Source: Clostridiaceae bacterium (GTDB lineage: Bacteria > Bacillota > Clostridia > Oscillospirales > Acutalibacteraceae). From it: 7,945 bases of DNA. The stretch spans positions 1 to 7,945 of the forward strand of contig JAEDHT010000049.1 in the NCBI GenBank assembly GCA_016296885.1, read 5' to 3'. Below the pieces are notes generated by a model. That model saw nothing but the letters and a program-made list of their open reading frames with translations, had not been told where the DNA came from and did not search any database. Shown one piece after another: positions 1 to 5,572 of the stretch. Position 1 is the first letter of the stretch. Each line of letters opens with the position of its first letter. The position numbers were made by a program, and so were the translations under genes.

Positions 1-22
1 AAAAGCGTGTCTTTTTTTCAAC

Positions 23-198
23 GAAATAAATCCCTTACGGTATTTGTGAAATACGCTTCGCGTGTGAAATATTTCCTTGCAATGTGAAATGCCTGCGGGC
101 GTGGGTGGATTTATTTCATTTCACTTGATGCGGAAGCATCAAATTTCACAATTTACAACGTGAATTATTTCACATTTGTCGTTAGGCAAATATTTCAC
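23..198. repeat. Heptamer-hairpin intergenic repeat array
   Basis: Non-coding block built from one heptamer in two orientations. GTGAAAT occurs at 46-52, 64-70 and 84-90; its complement ATTTCAC occurs at 118-124, 143-149, 167-173 and 192-198. The segments between heptamers are mostly small self-complementary sequences that differ from each other: ACGC-TTC-GCGT (53-63), a 7-bp stem with GGAA loop (125-142), a 7-bp stem with AAC loop (150-166) and a 7-bp stem with GTTA loop (174-191). On the right side the heptamers start 25, 24 and 25 nt apart. An 11-nt inverted repeat (23-33 and 107-117, GAAATAAATCC and its complement) encloses the left half. I recall similar gtgaaat/atttcac blocks between genes in gut Oscillospiraceae, but their function is unknown to me. 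No gene is supported in positions 1-292. Confidence 0.7.
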
Positions 199-238
199 TT
201 AAATCTAATTATTTAATTTAGTTTTTTCTGCTAGTAAT

Positions 239-244
239 TATAAT
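239..244 (+). promoter_or_regulatory. Possible -10 box for the 293-673 gene
   Basis: A perfect TATAAT lies about 50 nt upstream of the start codon, just outside the heptamer array. No good -35 is found at the normal distance: the best is TTTAGT at 217-222 with a 16-bp spacer. A second candidate, TATACT (248-253), also lacks a -35. The assignment is weak and rests mainly on the -10 sequence and position. Confidence 0.3.
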
Positions 245-292
245 GAATATACTATTTCAGATAATTCTATTCTAAATAATGAGGTGAATAAA

Positions 293-673
293 ATGGATTT
301 GTTAGAATTTTTAAAAAGTAATATTTCAACTGATAATACGTTAGATGAAATCATCAATGTGTTTGATGAAATGTGCAAAACTCCTATTGAGGAAGACCTT
401 TTGATAAACGAATATGGTGTCTATGATTTTACAGGAGAAGATTTGTTTTACTATGATCTAGTTAGACAATATCCTGATGGAGATGATGAGTATTATCAAC
501 TGCGAGTAAGAATTATATTTTCTCCTGATGAAGAAAATCGCCATCTTGAAGATACCTTGTGGAGCGATGATACCGAAGAAAACTTCTTTGACTATATACG
601 CAAATCAAATGGATATGATTATGCAAAAAATCATAAGATCAAGTCTATCGATATAGAAATAGATCAGACTTGA
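293..673 (+). CDS. Small acidic protein of unknown function
   Basis: A 126-residue soluble protein without signal peptide or membrane segment. I chose ATG 293 because GAGGTG at 281-286 is a good ribosome binding site six bases upstream; the in-frame GTG at 284 lies inside that site and would be an unlikely start. The protein is strongly acidic, with Asp/Glu clusters such as YPDGDDEYYQL (residues about 60-70) and WSDDTEENFFDYIRK (about 90-104), followed by a more basic YAKNHKIKSIDIEID tail. I do not recognise the family. Small acidic single-domain proteins of this look are often immunity proteins of polymorphic toxins, but no toxin gene is next to it, so that is only a guess. It stands alone, between the heptamer array and its own terminator, and converges on sigE. 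Confidence 0.7.
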   Translation: MDLLEFLKSNISTDNTLDEIINVFDEMCKTPIEEDLLINEYGVYDFTGEDLFYYDLVRQYPDGDDEYYQLRVRIIFSPDEENRHLEDTLWSDDTEENFFDYIRKSNGYDYAKNHKIKSIDIEIDQT

Positions 674-694
674 TATTTCTACACACAATAATTG

Positions 695-728
695 AAAGTC
701 CCGTTCGTATAGATGAATGGGACTTTTT
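695..728 (+). terminator. Rho-independent terminator of the 293-673 gene
   Basis: A 12-bp stem pairs AAAGTCCCGTTC (695-706) with GAATGGGACTTT (715-726), with one G-T wobble and an 8-nt loop. A run of five T closes the plus strand. The minus strand has no T run after the stem, so this acts on plus-strand transcription only. Confidence 0.85.
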
Positions 729-775
729 CTTGTAAGTCGTCCTTTACGACAAGGCACCCTTGGCACAGGAAATCC

Positions 776-946
776 GCACCAAGCTTACTTGGCTCCCTCT
801 TATGAGGAATCTGGTTGAGCGTTAGCGAAACTGAGGGAGAGAAAATATTGCTTTTTGCAGAATTTTTATTTTTTCTCTCCCTCCGTCTTTTGCTTCGCAA
901 AATCCACCTCCCTCATCAGATGGAGGCTACCTTTTGCACCAAGTTT
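776..946. repeat. MITE-like inverted-repeat element
   Basis: A non-coding element of about 140 bp with imperfect terminal inverted repeats: 790-807 (TGGCTCCCTCTTATGAGG) and 911-929 (CCTCATCAGATGGAGGCTA). A second inner pair, CTGAGGGAGAGAAAA (831-845) and TTTTCTCTCCCTCCG (871-885), matches at 14 of 15 positions. A perfect TTTTGC-TTC-GCAAAA hairpin sits at 888-902. An 11-nt sequence GCACCAAG[C/T]TT occurs directly repeated outside both ends (776-786 and 936-946, one mismatch) and could be a target duplication, although it is not immediately adjacent to the inverted ends. GAGGGAG-rich elements of this style are, from memory, common between genes in Faecalibacterium and Ruminococcus relatives. 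No transposase is encoded, so any movement would need one in trans. Confidence 0.65.
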
Positions 947-988
947 AATGAAAAGATGAAATCTCTTTTTCTGACAACAAGATTGGAA

Positions 989-1026
989 AACGCGGATTTG
1001 CACGGCGTGAATTGCAAATCCGCGTT
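989..1026. terminator. Perfect 14-bp dyad, second minus-strand terminator candidate
   Basis: AACGCGGATTTGCA (989-1002) and its exact complement TGCAAATCCGCGTT (1013-1026) flank a 10-nt loop. Read on the minus strand the stem ends in a short T run, which fits a weak backup terminator behind the stronger one at 1095-1138. On the plus strand there is no T run. Confidence 0.5.
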
Positions 1027-1094
1027 AATTTATGCAAGTCACAAATGACATAGCAAAGCCTGATAAAAAGCTCAAAAGTCTGCACCGAGCATCG

Positions 1095-1138
1095 AAAAAA
1101 GCAATTCTTTGCAGGTGGTTGACTGCAAAGAATTGCTT
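1095..1138 (-). terminator. Rho-independent terminator of spoIIGA-sigE
   Basis: AAGCAATTCTTTGCA (1099-1113) pairs perfectly over 15 bp with 1124-1138 around a 10-nt loop. On the minus strand the stem runs straight into six T in total (complement of A1095-A1100). It lies about 110 bp beyond the sigE stop codon, the first hairpin there with a T run. Confidence 0.8.
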
Positions 1139-1217
1139 GCCACGTCAGACATAACCTGCCATCGAGCAGCAAAATATATATTTCGTCTAATTTACTCACG
1201 GATTCGCTTTCTTTTTG

Positions 1218-1251
1218 CTTACTTTTTCTTTCTCGCGAAAGAAAAAGTAAG
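1218..1251. repeat. Perfect 15-bp dyad abutting the sigE stop codon
   Basis: CTTACTTTTTCTTTC (1218-1232) and its exact complement (1237-1251) are separated by TCGC. The dyad begins on the base next to the sigE stop codon (1252-1254). On the minus strand it is followed by CAAAAAG, not a T run, so it is not a canonical terminator; it could stabilise the mRNA 3' end. A closely similar AAGAAAAAGTAAG hairpin is, from memory, a recurring intergenic element in clostridial genomes. Confidence 0.65.
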
Positions 1252-1962
1252 TTAATCGAAGGCTTTCTCCATTTCACGACGAAGTCGAATGATAATTTTC
1301 TTTTCAAGGCGAGAAATATATGATTGAGAGATGTTAAGCTCGGTGGCAACGTCCTTTTGGGTATGCTCTTTCTTTCCATTCAGACCAAAACGAAGCTCCA
1401 TTATCTCTCGCTCCCTCTTTGGCAAATGCGAAACACAAAGCAACAAAGCGGAACATTCTGCCTCCTGCTCTATGCCCTTGTTTACCTCGTTTTTGTCACT
1501 TCCAAGAATATCAGAAAGCAAAAGCTCGTTTCCATCCCAATCCACATTTAACGGTTCATCTAAGGAAATCTCGTTTTTTCGCTGTGAGTTTTTGCGTAAG
1601 AACATAAGAATCTCGTTTTCTATGCAACGTGAAGCATATGTAGCGAGCTTGATGTTTTTGTCAGGGCAAAAAGTATTCACTGCCTTTATAAGACCTATCG
1701 TCCCTATGGATATAAGATCCTCTATGTTGCTGGCAGACGAATCAAATTTCTTTGCTATGTAAACCACAAGCCTTAAATTATGAGTTATCAGCAATTCCTT
1801 GGCATCAGAATCACCATCTTTTAGTTTTTCCAGAGCCTCATTCTCCTGAGCAGTGCTAAGCGGAGGAGGAAGATTCTCCGGACCATAAACATAATATACC
1901 TCGTCTGTAAAATGAAGTCTTATCTTTTGTATAAGGCTTTTTATTTTTTCTACAATCCACAT
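1252..1962 (-). CDS. sigE: RNA polymerase sporulation sigma factor SigE (pro-sigma-E)
   Basis: Sigma factor of the early mother-cell programme, made as an inactive precursor and matured by SpoIIGA. Numbering here counts from the upstream ATG at 1968 (238 residues). The protein matches known SigE closely from DEVYY (22-26) on: LPPPLS (33-38), NLRLVVYIAKKF (64-75), NIEDLISIGTIGLIKAVNTF (81-100), IKLATYASRCIENEIL (106-121), DEPLNVDWDGNELLLSD (137-153), region 4 (about 182-233) with helix-turn-helix TQKDVATELNISQSYISRLEK (203-223). The first 20 residues form an amphipathic pro-sequence; by analogy with Bacillus subtilis, cleavage falls within DEVYY, after the first Tyr. Start: AAGGAG (1972-1977) lies 3 nt from ATG 1968 but 9 nt from ATG 1962, so I prefer 1962 (236 residues). 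It follows spoIIGA after about 30 bp in one operon. No truncation is seen. Confidence 0.96.
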   Translation of the reverse strand: MWIVEKIKSLIQKIRLHFTDEVYYVYGPENLPPPLSTAQENEALEKLKDGDSDAKELLITHNLRLVVYIAKKFDSSASNIEDLISIGTIGLIKAVNTFCPDKNIKLATYASRCIENEILMFLRKNSQRKNEISLDEPLNVDWDGNELLLSDILGSDKNEVNKGIEQEAECSALLLCVSHLPKREREIMELRFGLNGKKEHTQKDVATELNISQSYISRLEKKIIIRLRREMEKAFD

Positions 1963-1995
1963 AATCATTCTCTCCTTAATGTTTATATTGTTGTT

Positions 1996-2820
1996 TTAAC
2001 CATTCAGATACTCCGCCAATTCACAGCTAATCAACGCATCTGCTCCCGATGGCGAAATATCGTTTGTCGATATTGCTATGTATACCTCTATCGGCACTGG
2101 CCTGCCATCAAGCGTGAGATTTTCTATTCGCACACCCTGAAGCATACCTGCTCCGCTTAATGTTTTAAACGGAATCATACGAACCTTTGACTTCTCTGCA
2201 TTCTCTATTATGCTTGCATCTATAGCATTTTTAGCAATGATGATAACAGGCTTCTGAGAAAAAGGCTCTTTCAGGGTGTTCCCACTGTCAAGCTTGCCAA
2301 AAAGCTCAAAGTTCTTGCCATAGATTTCAAAACCCACCTTGCAGTAAAACGACTCAGGCAAACGTTTTTGGCTTATCTTCTCTACAATATAAATAAATAT
2401 GTAACAAACAGTAGTGAGTGCTATTAGAACAAACGGCGATATGTCGAAATACACCACACCATTATTAATATATAATATCTGTGAAAATATCGTACTGCAC
2501 AGAAAATATACCACTCCACACATAGCAAATGTAATTAATAAAAACACTCCGCATAGTCTTACAAAAACCTTTGGCGGTCGCCTCAGGCTTGCAGAAAACA
2601 CCACAACCGCACCCACCGCAAACTTAAGCGGAACCGCAAGCACTGCCGGCAACTCCGGCAACAAAATAACCAGCGATAGCACCGCACCAACCATCGCACC
2701 ACGCAACAGTGCCAATTTCGTTGTAGCGCACTTCACATATTTGAAGCTAAGCGAAAGTATAAAATAATTAATTATCAGATTTACGCAAATGAGCACATCT
2801 ATGTAAACAGTAACTTTCAT
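1996..2820 (-). CDS. spoIIGA: Sporulation sigma-E processing peptidase SpoIIGA
   Basis: Membrane-bound aspartic protease that removes the pro-sequence of sigma-E at the septum after a signal from the forespore. The N-terminal half (about residues 1-150) is a series of hydrophobic segments, roughly five membrane spans, beginning MKVTVYIDVLICVNLIINYF, the usual SpoIIGA opening. The cytoplasmic C-terminal half carries the protease motif GKLDSGNTLKEP, with the catalytic Asp at residue 178, followed by KPVIII, RMIPFKTLSGAGML and IAISTNDISPSGADALIS, all typical of the family. At 274 residues it is somewhat shorter than the Bacillus subtilis protein (309). I start at ATG 2820 because AGGGG is 7 nt upstream; the ATG at 2826 is only about one base from that site. 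It is first in the operon with sigE. Active dimers supplying one Asp each are known for this family. Confidence 0.95.
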   Translation of the reverse strand: MKVTVYIDVLICVNLIINYFILSLSFKYVKCATTKLALLRGAMVGAVLSLVILLPELPAVLAVPLKFAVGAVVVFSASLRRPPKVFVRLCGVFLLITFAMCGVVYFLCSTIFSQILYINNGVVYFDISPFVLIALTTVCYIFIYIVEKISQKRLPESFYCKVGFEIYGKNFELFGKLDSGNTLKEPFSQKPVIIIAKNAIDASIIENAEKSKVRMIPFKTLSGAGMLQGVRIENLTLDGRPVPIEVYIAISTNDISPSGADALISCELAEYLNG

Positions 2821-2851
2821 AACCATACCCCTATGCCCTTTTGATATACTG

Positions 2852-2895
2852 ATTATCCCATTTTGCCCATGCTTATTATGTCAAAAACAACCGAA
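2852..2895 (-). promoter_or_regulatory. spoIIG-type promoter with Spo0A-box-like sites
   Basis: On the minus strand a perfect -35 TTGACA (complement of 2879-2884) and a -10 GATAAT (complement of 2852-2857) are 21 bp apart, too far for an ordinary sigma-A promoter. The Bacillus subtilis spoIIG promoter is known for the same oddity (22 bp) and depends on Spo0A bound at its -35. Here TTTGACA over the -35 (2879-2885) matches the reverse Spo0A box TTCGACA at 6 of 7 positions. A poorer match, TTCGGTT (2889-2895, 4 of 7), lies exactly 10 bp upstream. The predicted leader is about 25 nt. Confidence 0.6.
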
Positions 2896-2903
2896 AAATT
2901 TAT

Positions 2904-2954
2904 AAAAAAAACCGACATCAAGCGCCATGATATAATCACAATGCATGATGTCGG
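2904..2954 (-). terminator. Rho-independent terminator of the P-loop/CYTH gene
   Basis: CCGACATCA (2912-2920) pairs perfectly with TGATGTCGG (2946-2954). On the minus strand the stem is followed by eight T (complement of 2904-2911). The 25-nt loop contains a further small palindrome, TGATATAATCA. It starts about 20 bp past the stop codon and separates this gene from the spoIIGA promoter. Confidence 0.85.
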
Positions 2955-2975
2955 ATATTTATATATGTTTATATG

Positions 2976-4064
2976 TTACAGATTTTTAGCGAGGTTGATA
3001 TTTTTATAATAATCGTCCTCTGTAACCTCTTTAATCAACTTTAACTGCTCCGGGAACTTGATAGGATCATTCTCGTCGCTCAACTCTATCTCAACAATAG
3101 CCTTGTCATCCCAGAAAGGATACACGTCTATTTCGAAATACTGATTTTCAAAGGTAAGACAATATCTTGTCTTTCTGATCTGCTTCATTGATGTGTCAGC
3201 GTTCATCAAAAGTCTAAGATATTCACTTTCAGAAAGCCTGCGTTCCACCTCAATACGTTTCACATCGTTAACACGATATTTTGTGGTTTGAAAATATATG
3301 TAATGACCATCGACGCCTCTCTGGCGAACTCTTACCTCATCGTCATTATCAGTCTTTAAGTAAGTCTGAATAATTTCTATTCTCTGACAGTTAGCTTGGC
3401 TCTCAAGCCACTCAATGTCAGGATATTCTATAAGGAACTTGCGTTCTATTTCGTATGGCTTAGTTGTTCCTATAAATGATGATATCTCCTGAAGCAGACG
3501 TCTCATCTTCTTTTCAAAATCGGTTGCGTTGTCAATGATTCTAAAATGAGGATGACCTGTCCATGCAGAAATCAGCTTGGTGTCAAGCTCTACAGCTTCG
3601 TCTATACTCTCGATACGAGCCTTATTGTTATCAGTGGTGTAAAACTCCTTAGCACCCTTAGCAGCTGTAACAAGATGAAAAACAGCATCATAATTGTCAC
3701 GAAGCTGAACCTCGTTACCACCCACAAAGTCCATAACCTTGTCAAACTCATCCTGAGTCATATACACCTTGTTGTCGATAACACCACGGTCGCATACAAT
3801 AAGAATTTTTTCGCTAGGCATACTCTTGGCAGCCTGCTCAAAAATACGTTCTTTTTCTATTTGTAGCTTAACCTGACATTTTTGATAGTCAAGATTGCTA
3901 CCGCAGGTCCACGGTGCCACACCGCCGGTTATAAGCCCTGTAGCGGTTTCGGGGACAAACAAAACGGTATAGCCCTGCTGTGAGAAGGCATTCTGAATCC
4001 AGCTCATCGCTGTTGTCTTGCCTGCACAAGGACCACCTGTTATAACTATTTTGGTAATTGCCAT
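2976..4064 (-). CDS. P-loop NTPase (AAA_28-like) fused to a CYTH triphosphate-binding domain
   Basis: A 362-residue cytoplasmic protein with two domains. The N-terminal P-loop domain (about 1-195) has Walker A GGPCAGKT (10-17), a Walker-B-like ILIVCDRG (87-94) and resembles the AAA_28 kinase-like group. The C-terminal CYTH / triphosphate tunnel domain (about 204-360) carries the signature E205-x-E207-x-K209 in YEIERKF, then RVRQRG (245-250), KRIEVERRL (269-277), EIDVYPFW (311-318) and VEIEL (324-328), the alternating charged residues expected to line the tunnel. CYTH enzymes bind or cleave triphosphates such as inorganic tripolyphosphate; the substrate here cannot be read from sequence. Start: the upstream ATG (4079) has no ribosome binding site, while GGGGGA stands 7 nt before ATG 4064, which also opens the domain correctly. 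It is a single-gene unit with its own promoter and terminator. Confidence 0.88.
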   Translation of the reverse strand: MAITKIVITGGPCAGKTTAMSWIQNAFSQQGYTVLFVPETATGLITGGVAPWTCGSNLDYQKCQVKLQIEKERIFEQAAKSMPSEKILIVCDRGVIDNKVYMTQDEFDKVMDFVGGNEVQLRDNYDAVFHLVTAAKGAKEFYTTDNNKARIESIDEAVELDTKLISAWTGHPHFRIIDNATDFEKKMRRLLQEISSFIGTTKPYEIERKFLIEYPDIEWLESQANCQRIEIIQTYLKTDNDDEVRVRQRGVDGHYIYFQTTKYRVNDVKRIEVERRLSESEYLRLLMNADTSMKQIRKTRYCLTFENQYFEIDVYPFWDDKAIVEIELSDENDPIKFPEQLKLIKEVTEDDYYKNINLAKNL

Positions 4065-4123
4065 AAGGAATTCCCCCATATTGTAAAGTGCGCACCAATG
4101 CGATTTTTCACACCTGCCGTTCT

Positions 4124-4152
4124 ATTATATCAAAACAATATCCTTTTTGCAA
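4124..4152 (-). promoter_or_regulatory. Sigma-A promoter of the P-loop/CYTH gene
   Basis: Minus-strand -10 TATAAT (complement of 4124-4129, perfect) and -35 TTGCAA (complement of 4147-4152, 4 of 6) with a 17-bp spacer. The start codon at 4064 is about 55 nt downstream of the predicted transcription start. The rest of the stretch 4065-4445 is AT-rich, divergent promoter DNA without a supported gene. Confidence 0.65.
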
Positions 4153-4312
4153 GGACTAATATAATCTTTAGACATAAAATGTTAAAAAAATATCAAATTA
4201 TTTATTCATGCAAATCAAAAAGCCAAACGAAAACGATAATTTTGGACTTTAATAATGTAAGTGTTATGATATTTTGTGCTTATAAAAAATTTATTATATA
4301 TTCACAAATTTT

Positions 4313-4529
4313 TTGTCCGAAAAGTTGTTTCTCAATTGTTTATATAGTATACTAACAATAGAATACTGACAATAAAAACCGCCACGCCCAAACTCAGGCA
4401 ATCCTGCGATAGTCTAAAAATTCTTTTTCAAAGGAGCGATGATTTATGAAAAGAAAAATATTAATTACAATGTCACTTATGCTTGTGGCTAGTATGCTCT
4501 TATCTTTTGGTGCATATGCAACTGAGAAA
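4313..4529 (+). repeat. Promoter-leader-signal-peptide cassette, copy 1
   Basis: This stretch recurs at 5573-5785. The promoter part starting TTGTCCGA is nearly identical in both. The middle of the leader is diverged but keeps CCAC[G/A]CCCAAACT and CTAAAAAT. The ribosome-binding region (TTTTTCAAAGGAGCGATGAT) is identical, and the first 28 codons differ at only a few bases. Similarity stops abruptly just after the signal peptide. Confidence 0.85.
4326..4360 (+). promoter_or_regulatory. Promoter and overlapping palindrome of the first dockerin gene
   Basis: -35 TTGTTT (4326-4331), 17-bp spacer, -10 TATACT (4349-4354). A 25-bp interrupted palindrome (4336-4360) with ATTGTT/AACAAT arms and a TATA...TATA core spans the -10; 10 of 12 base pairs are symmetric. 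The same arrangement recurs upstream of the second dockerin gene, which supports both the promoter call and a possible repressor site. The leader is about 85 nt. Confidence 0.65.
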
Positions 4530-5480
4530 GGCAGTGGAAAACCATCTGCCACCCTTGCGACTATTCAGAGTGAGCCTGAAGATACCGGCACAGATAGCAA
4601 TCCTGCTACTGATAGCGATACTATCACTGACAGCGAACCTGCCACTGACAGCGAACCTTTTACCGATGACGAACCGGATAGCGACTATGATCCATATTAC
4701 GGTGATGTTTGTGATCATTATTATCCACACACAGCCGAAGGCTGGAGAGAATATATTAAAGCTTTCTGCGAATTTATATTAGAACACTATAATAATGATC
4801 AACCAACAGAGGACATCTGCTCGGGCTTTAGTCAACTAATGGCAATTATGGCACAAGAGTATCTGAATAATAAGAGCCTGCTTAATTCCATGAGTTCAGC
4901 CAAACTGAGTGACGTATATTCAAGTCTAAAAAGTGATATGTTAACTCTTAGATTAAGTGTATGCAACGAGCTTGTGGAGCTTGGATTAAAGGAAAGCAAC
5001 GAGCATGGATATTTCGACGAATGTTCATGGGAGGCCTTTTCTGTTACAGTGGCGTCTGTACGTGATGGCTACCAAAAAGGCTATGTTTCAAGAAAAATGT
5101 TTGAGGATTTGTGCAAGAGATATAATGATTTAATGGATTTCCGCAAAGACAATAACCACTACGACGTCAATCAGGATTTAAGTCTGGATCTTCTTGATGT
5201 TGTAATACTACAAAGATATCTGGTTGGGCTGGAGGAATTGAGCAGCACGCAAAAATATGCTGTGTCCAGAAACAAGTATGATGATGCAAACATGGAAACT
5301 GTGGTAATAATGCAGAGAATAGTCGCAGAATTATACTATCCATGGGACTATATGCCTAGCGAAGATATCAACCTAGAAAAAGACAAATATATGTTTATCA
5401 AACTTATATTCAGCAAATATACCGATGATATAGAAAGACAAATTAACATATTTGAACTTGACCATATGGGAATTGAATGA
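4446..5480 (+). CDS. Secreted helical protein with degenerate dockerin
   Basis: A 344-residue exported protein; AAGGAG lies 9 nt before the start. The signal peptide spans residues 1-25 (KRK, hydrophobic core, cleavage after AYA). Next comes an acidic Ser/Thr/Pro linker (about 43-83), containing four hexapeptide units PATDSD, TITDSE, PATDSE, PFTDDE (53-76). Residues about 90-235 look helical with six cysteines (89, 108, 125, 173, 193, 223). The stretch 187-232, with SWEAF and later helices, resembles a FIVAR-type bundle, weakly. A dockerin type I module follows (239-297): loop one, D240-x-N242-x-D244 ... D251, is good, but loop two (274-285, SRNKYDDANMET) has lost most calcium ligands. Unusually, 47 residues follow the dockerin. 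No catalytic domain is recognised. It would attach to a cohesin, if the dockerin still binds. It has its own promoter and terminator. Confidence 0.85.
   Translation: MKRKILITMSLMLVASMLLSFGAYATEKGSGKPSATLATIQSEPEDTGTDSNPATDSDTITDSEPATDSEPFTDDEPDSDYDPYYGDVCDHYYPHTAEGWREYIKAFCEFILEHYNNDQPTEDICSGFSQLMAIMAQEYLNNKSLLNSMSSAKLSDVYSSLKSDMLTLRLSVCNELVELGLKESNEHGYFDECSWEAFSVTVASVRDGYQKGYVSRKMFEDLCKRYNDLMDFRKDNNHYDVNQDLSLDLLDVVILQRYLVGLEELSSTQKYAVSRNKYDDANMETVVIMQRIVAELYYPWDYMPSEDINLEKDKYMFIKLIFSKYTDDIERQINIFELDHMGIE
4602..4673 (+). repeat. Four 18-bp units encoding an acidic hexapeptide linker
   Basis: Units at 4602-4619, 4620-4637, 4638-4655 and 4656-4673 encode PATDSD, TITDSE, PATDSE and PFTDDE. The middle two share CACTGACAGCGAA exactly. 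This is a tandem repeat in the linker between signal peptide and folded part; copy number may vary between strains. Confidence 0.75.
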
Positions 5481-5521
5481 TAAGCCAACTCCAGATTAAG
5501 TCTTTATGATTAATTACCCAT

Positions 5522-5566
5522 AATCAGCCGAAGAATCATTATTCTCTTTTTTCGGCTGATTTTTTT
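5522..5566 (+). terminator. Rho-independent terminator after the first dockerin gene
   Basis: AATCAGCCGAA (5522-5532) pairs perfectly with TTCGGCTGATT (5551-5561), followed by a T run to 5566. The 18-nt loop contains a small GAAT/ATTC inner stem. It separates the first dockerin gene from the promoter of the second. Confidence 0.88.
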
Positions 5567-5572
5567 AAAAAC

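Noticed and set aside
118..198. Resemblance to a miniature CRISPR array
   Set aside because: The repeat is only 7 nt, the spacers are self-complementary and 17-18 nt, and there are no cas genes. It is an intergenic structured repeat instead.
815..1048. Plus-strand open frame over the MITE-like element and dyads
   Set aside because: It is made entirely of inverted-repeat DNA, with no ribosome binding site and no protein-like pattern.
1218..1251. The stop-adjacent hairpin as the sigE terminator
   Set aside because: It lacks a T run on the minus strand; the dyad at 1095-1138 has one and is the better terminator.
945..1379. Minus-strand open frame overlapping the 3' end of sigE
   Set aside because: It runs through the sigE coding region in another frame and then through three hairpins; composition is not protein-like.
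1252..1962. SigK, SigF or SigG instead of SigE
   Set aside because: The pro-sequence, the DEVYY cleavage region, the DEPLNVDWDGNELLLSD segment and the adjacent SpoIIGA gene all identify SigE.
4242..4270. Extra promoter TTGGAC-17-TATGAT on the plus strand
   Set aside because: The -35 is poor, the region is so AT-rich that chance matches are expected, and it is not repeated upstream of the second dockerin gene, unlike the promoter at 4326-4354.
4098..4355. An 85-codon plus-strand open frame in the divergent intergenic region
   Set aside because: It has no ribosome binding site, an unnatural composition, and overlaps the promoters of the P-loop/CYTH gene and the first dockerin gene.
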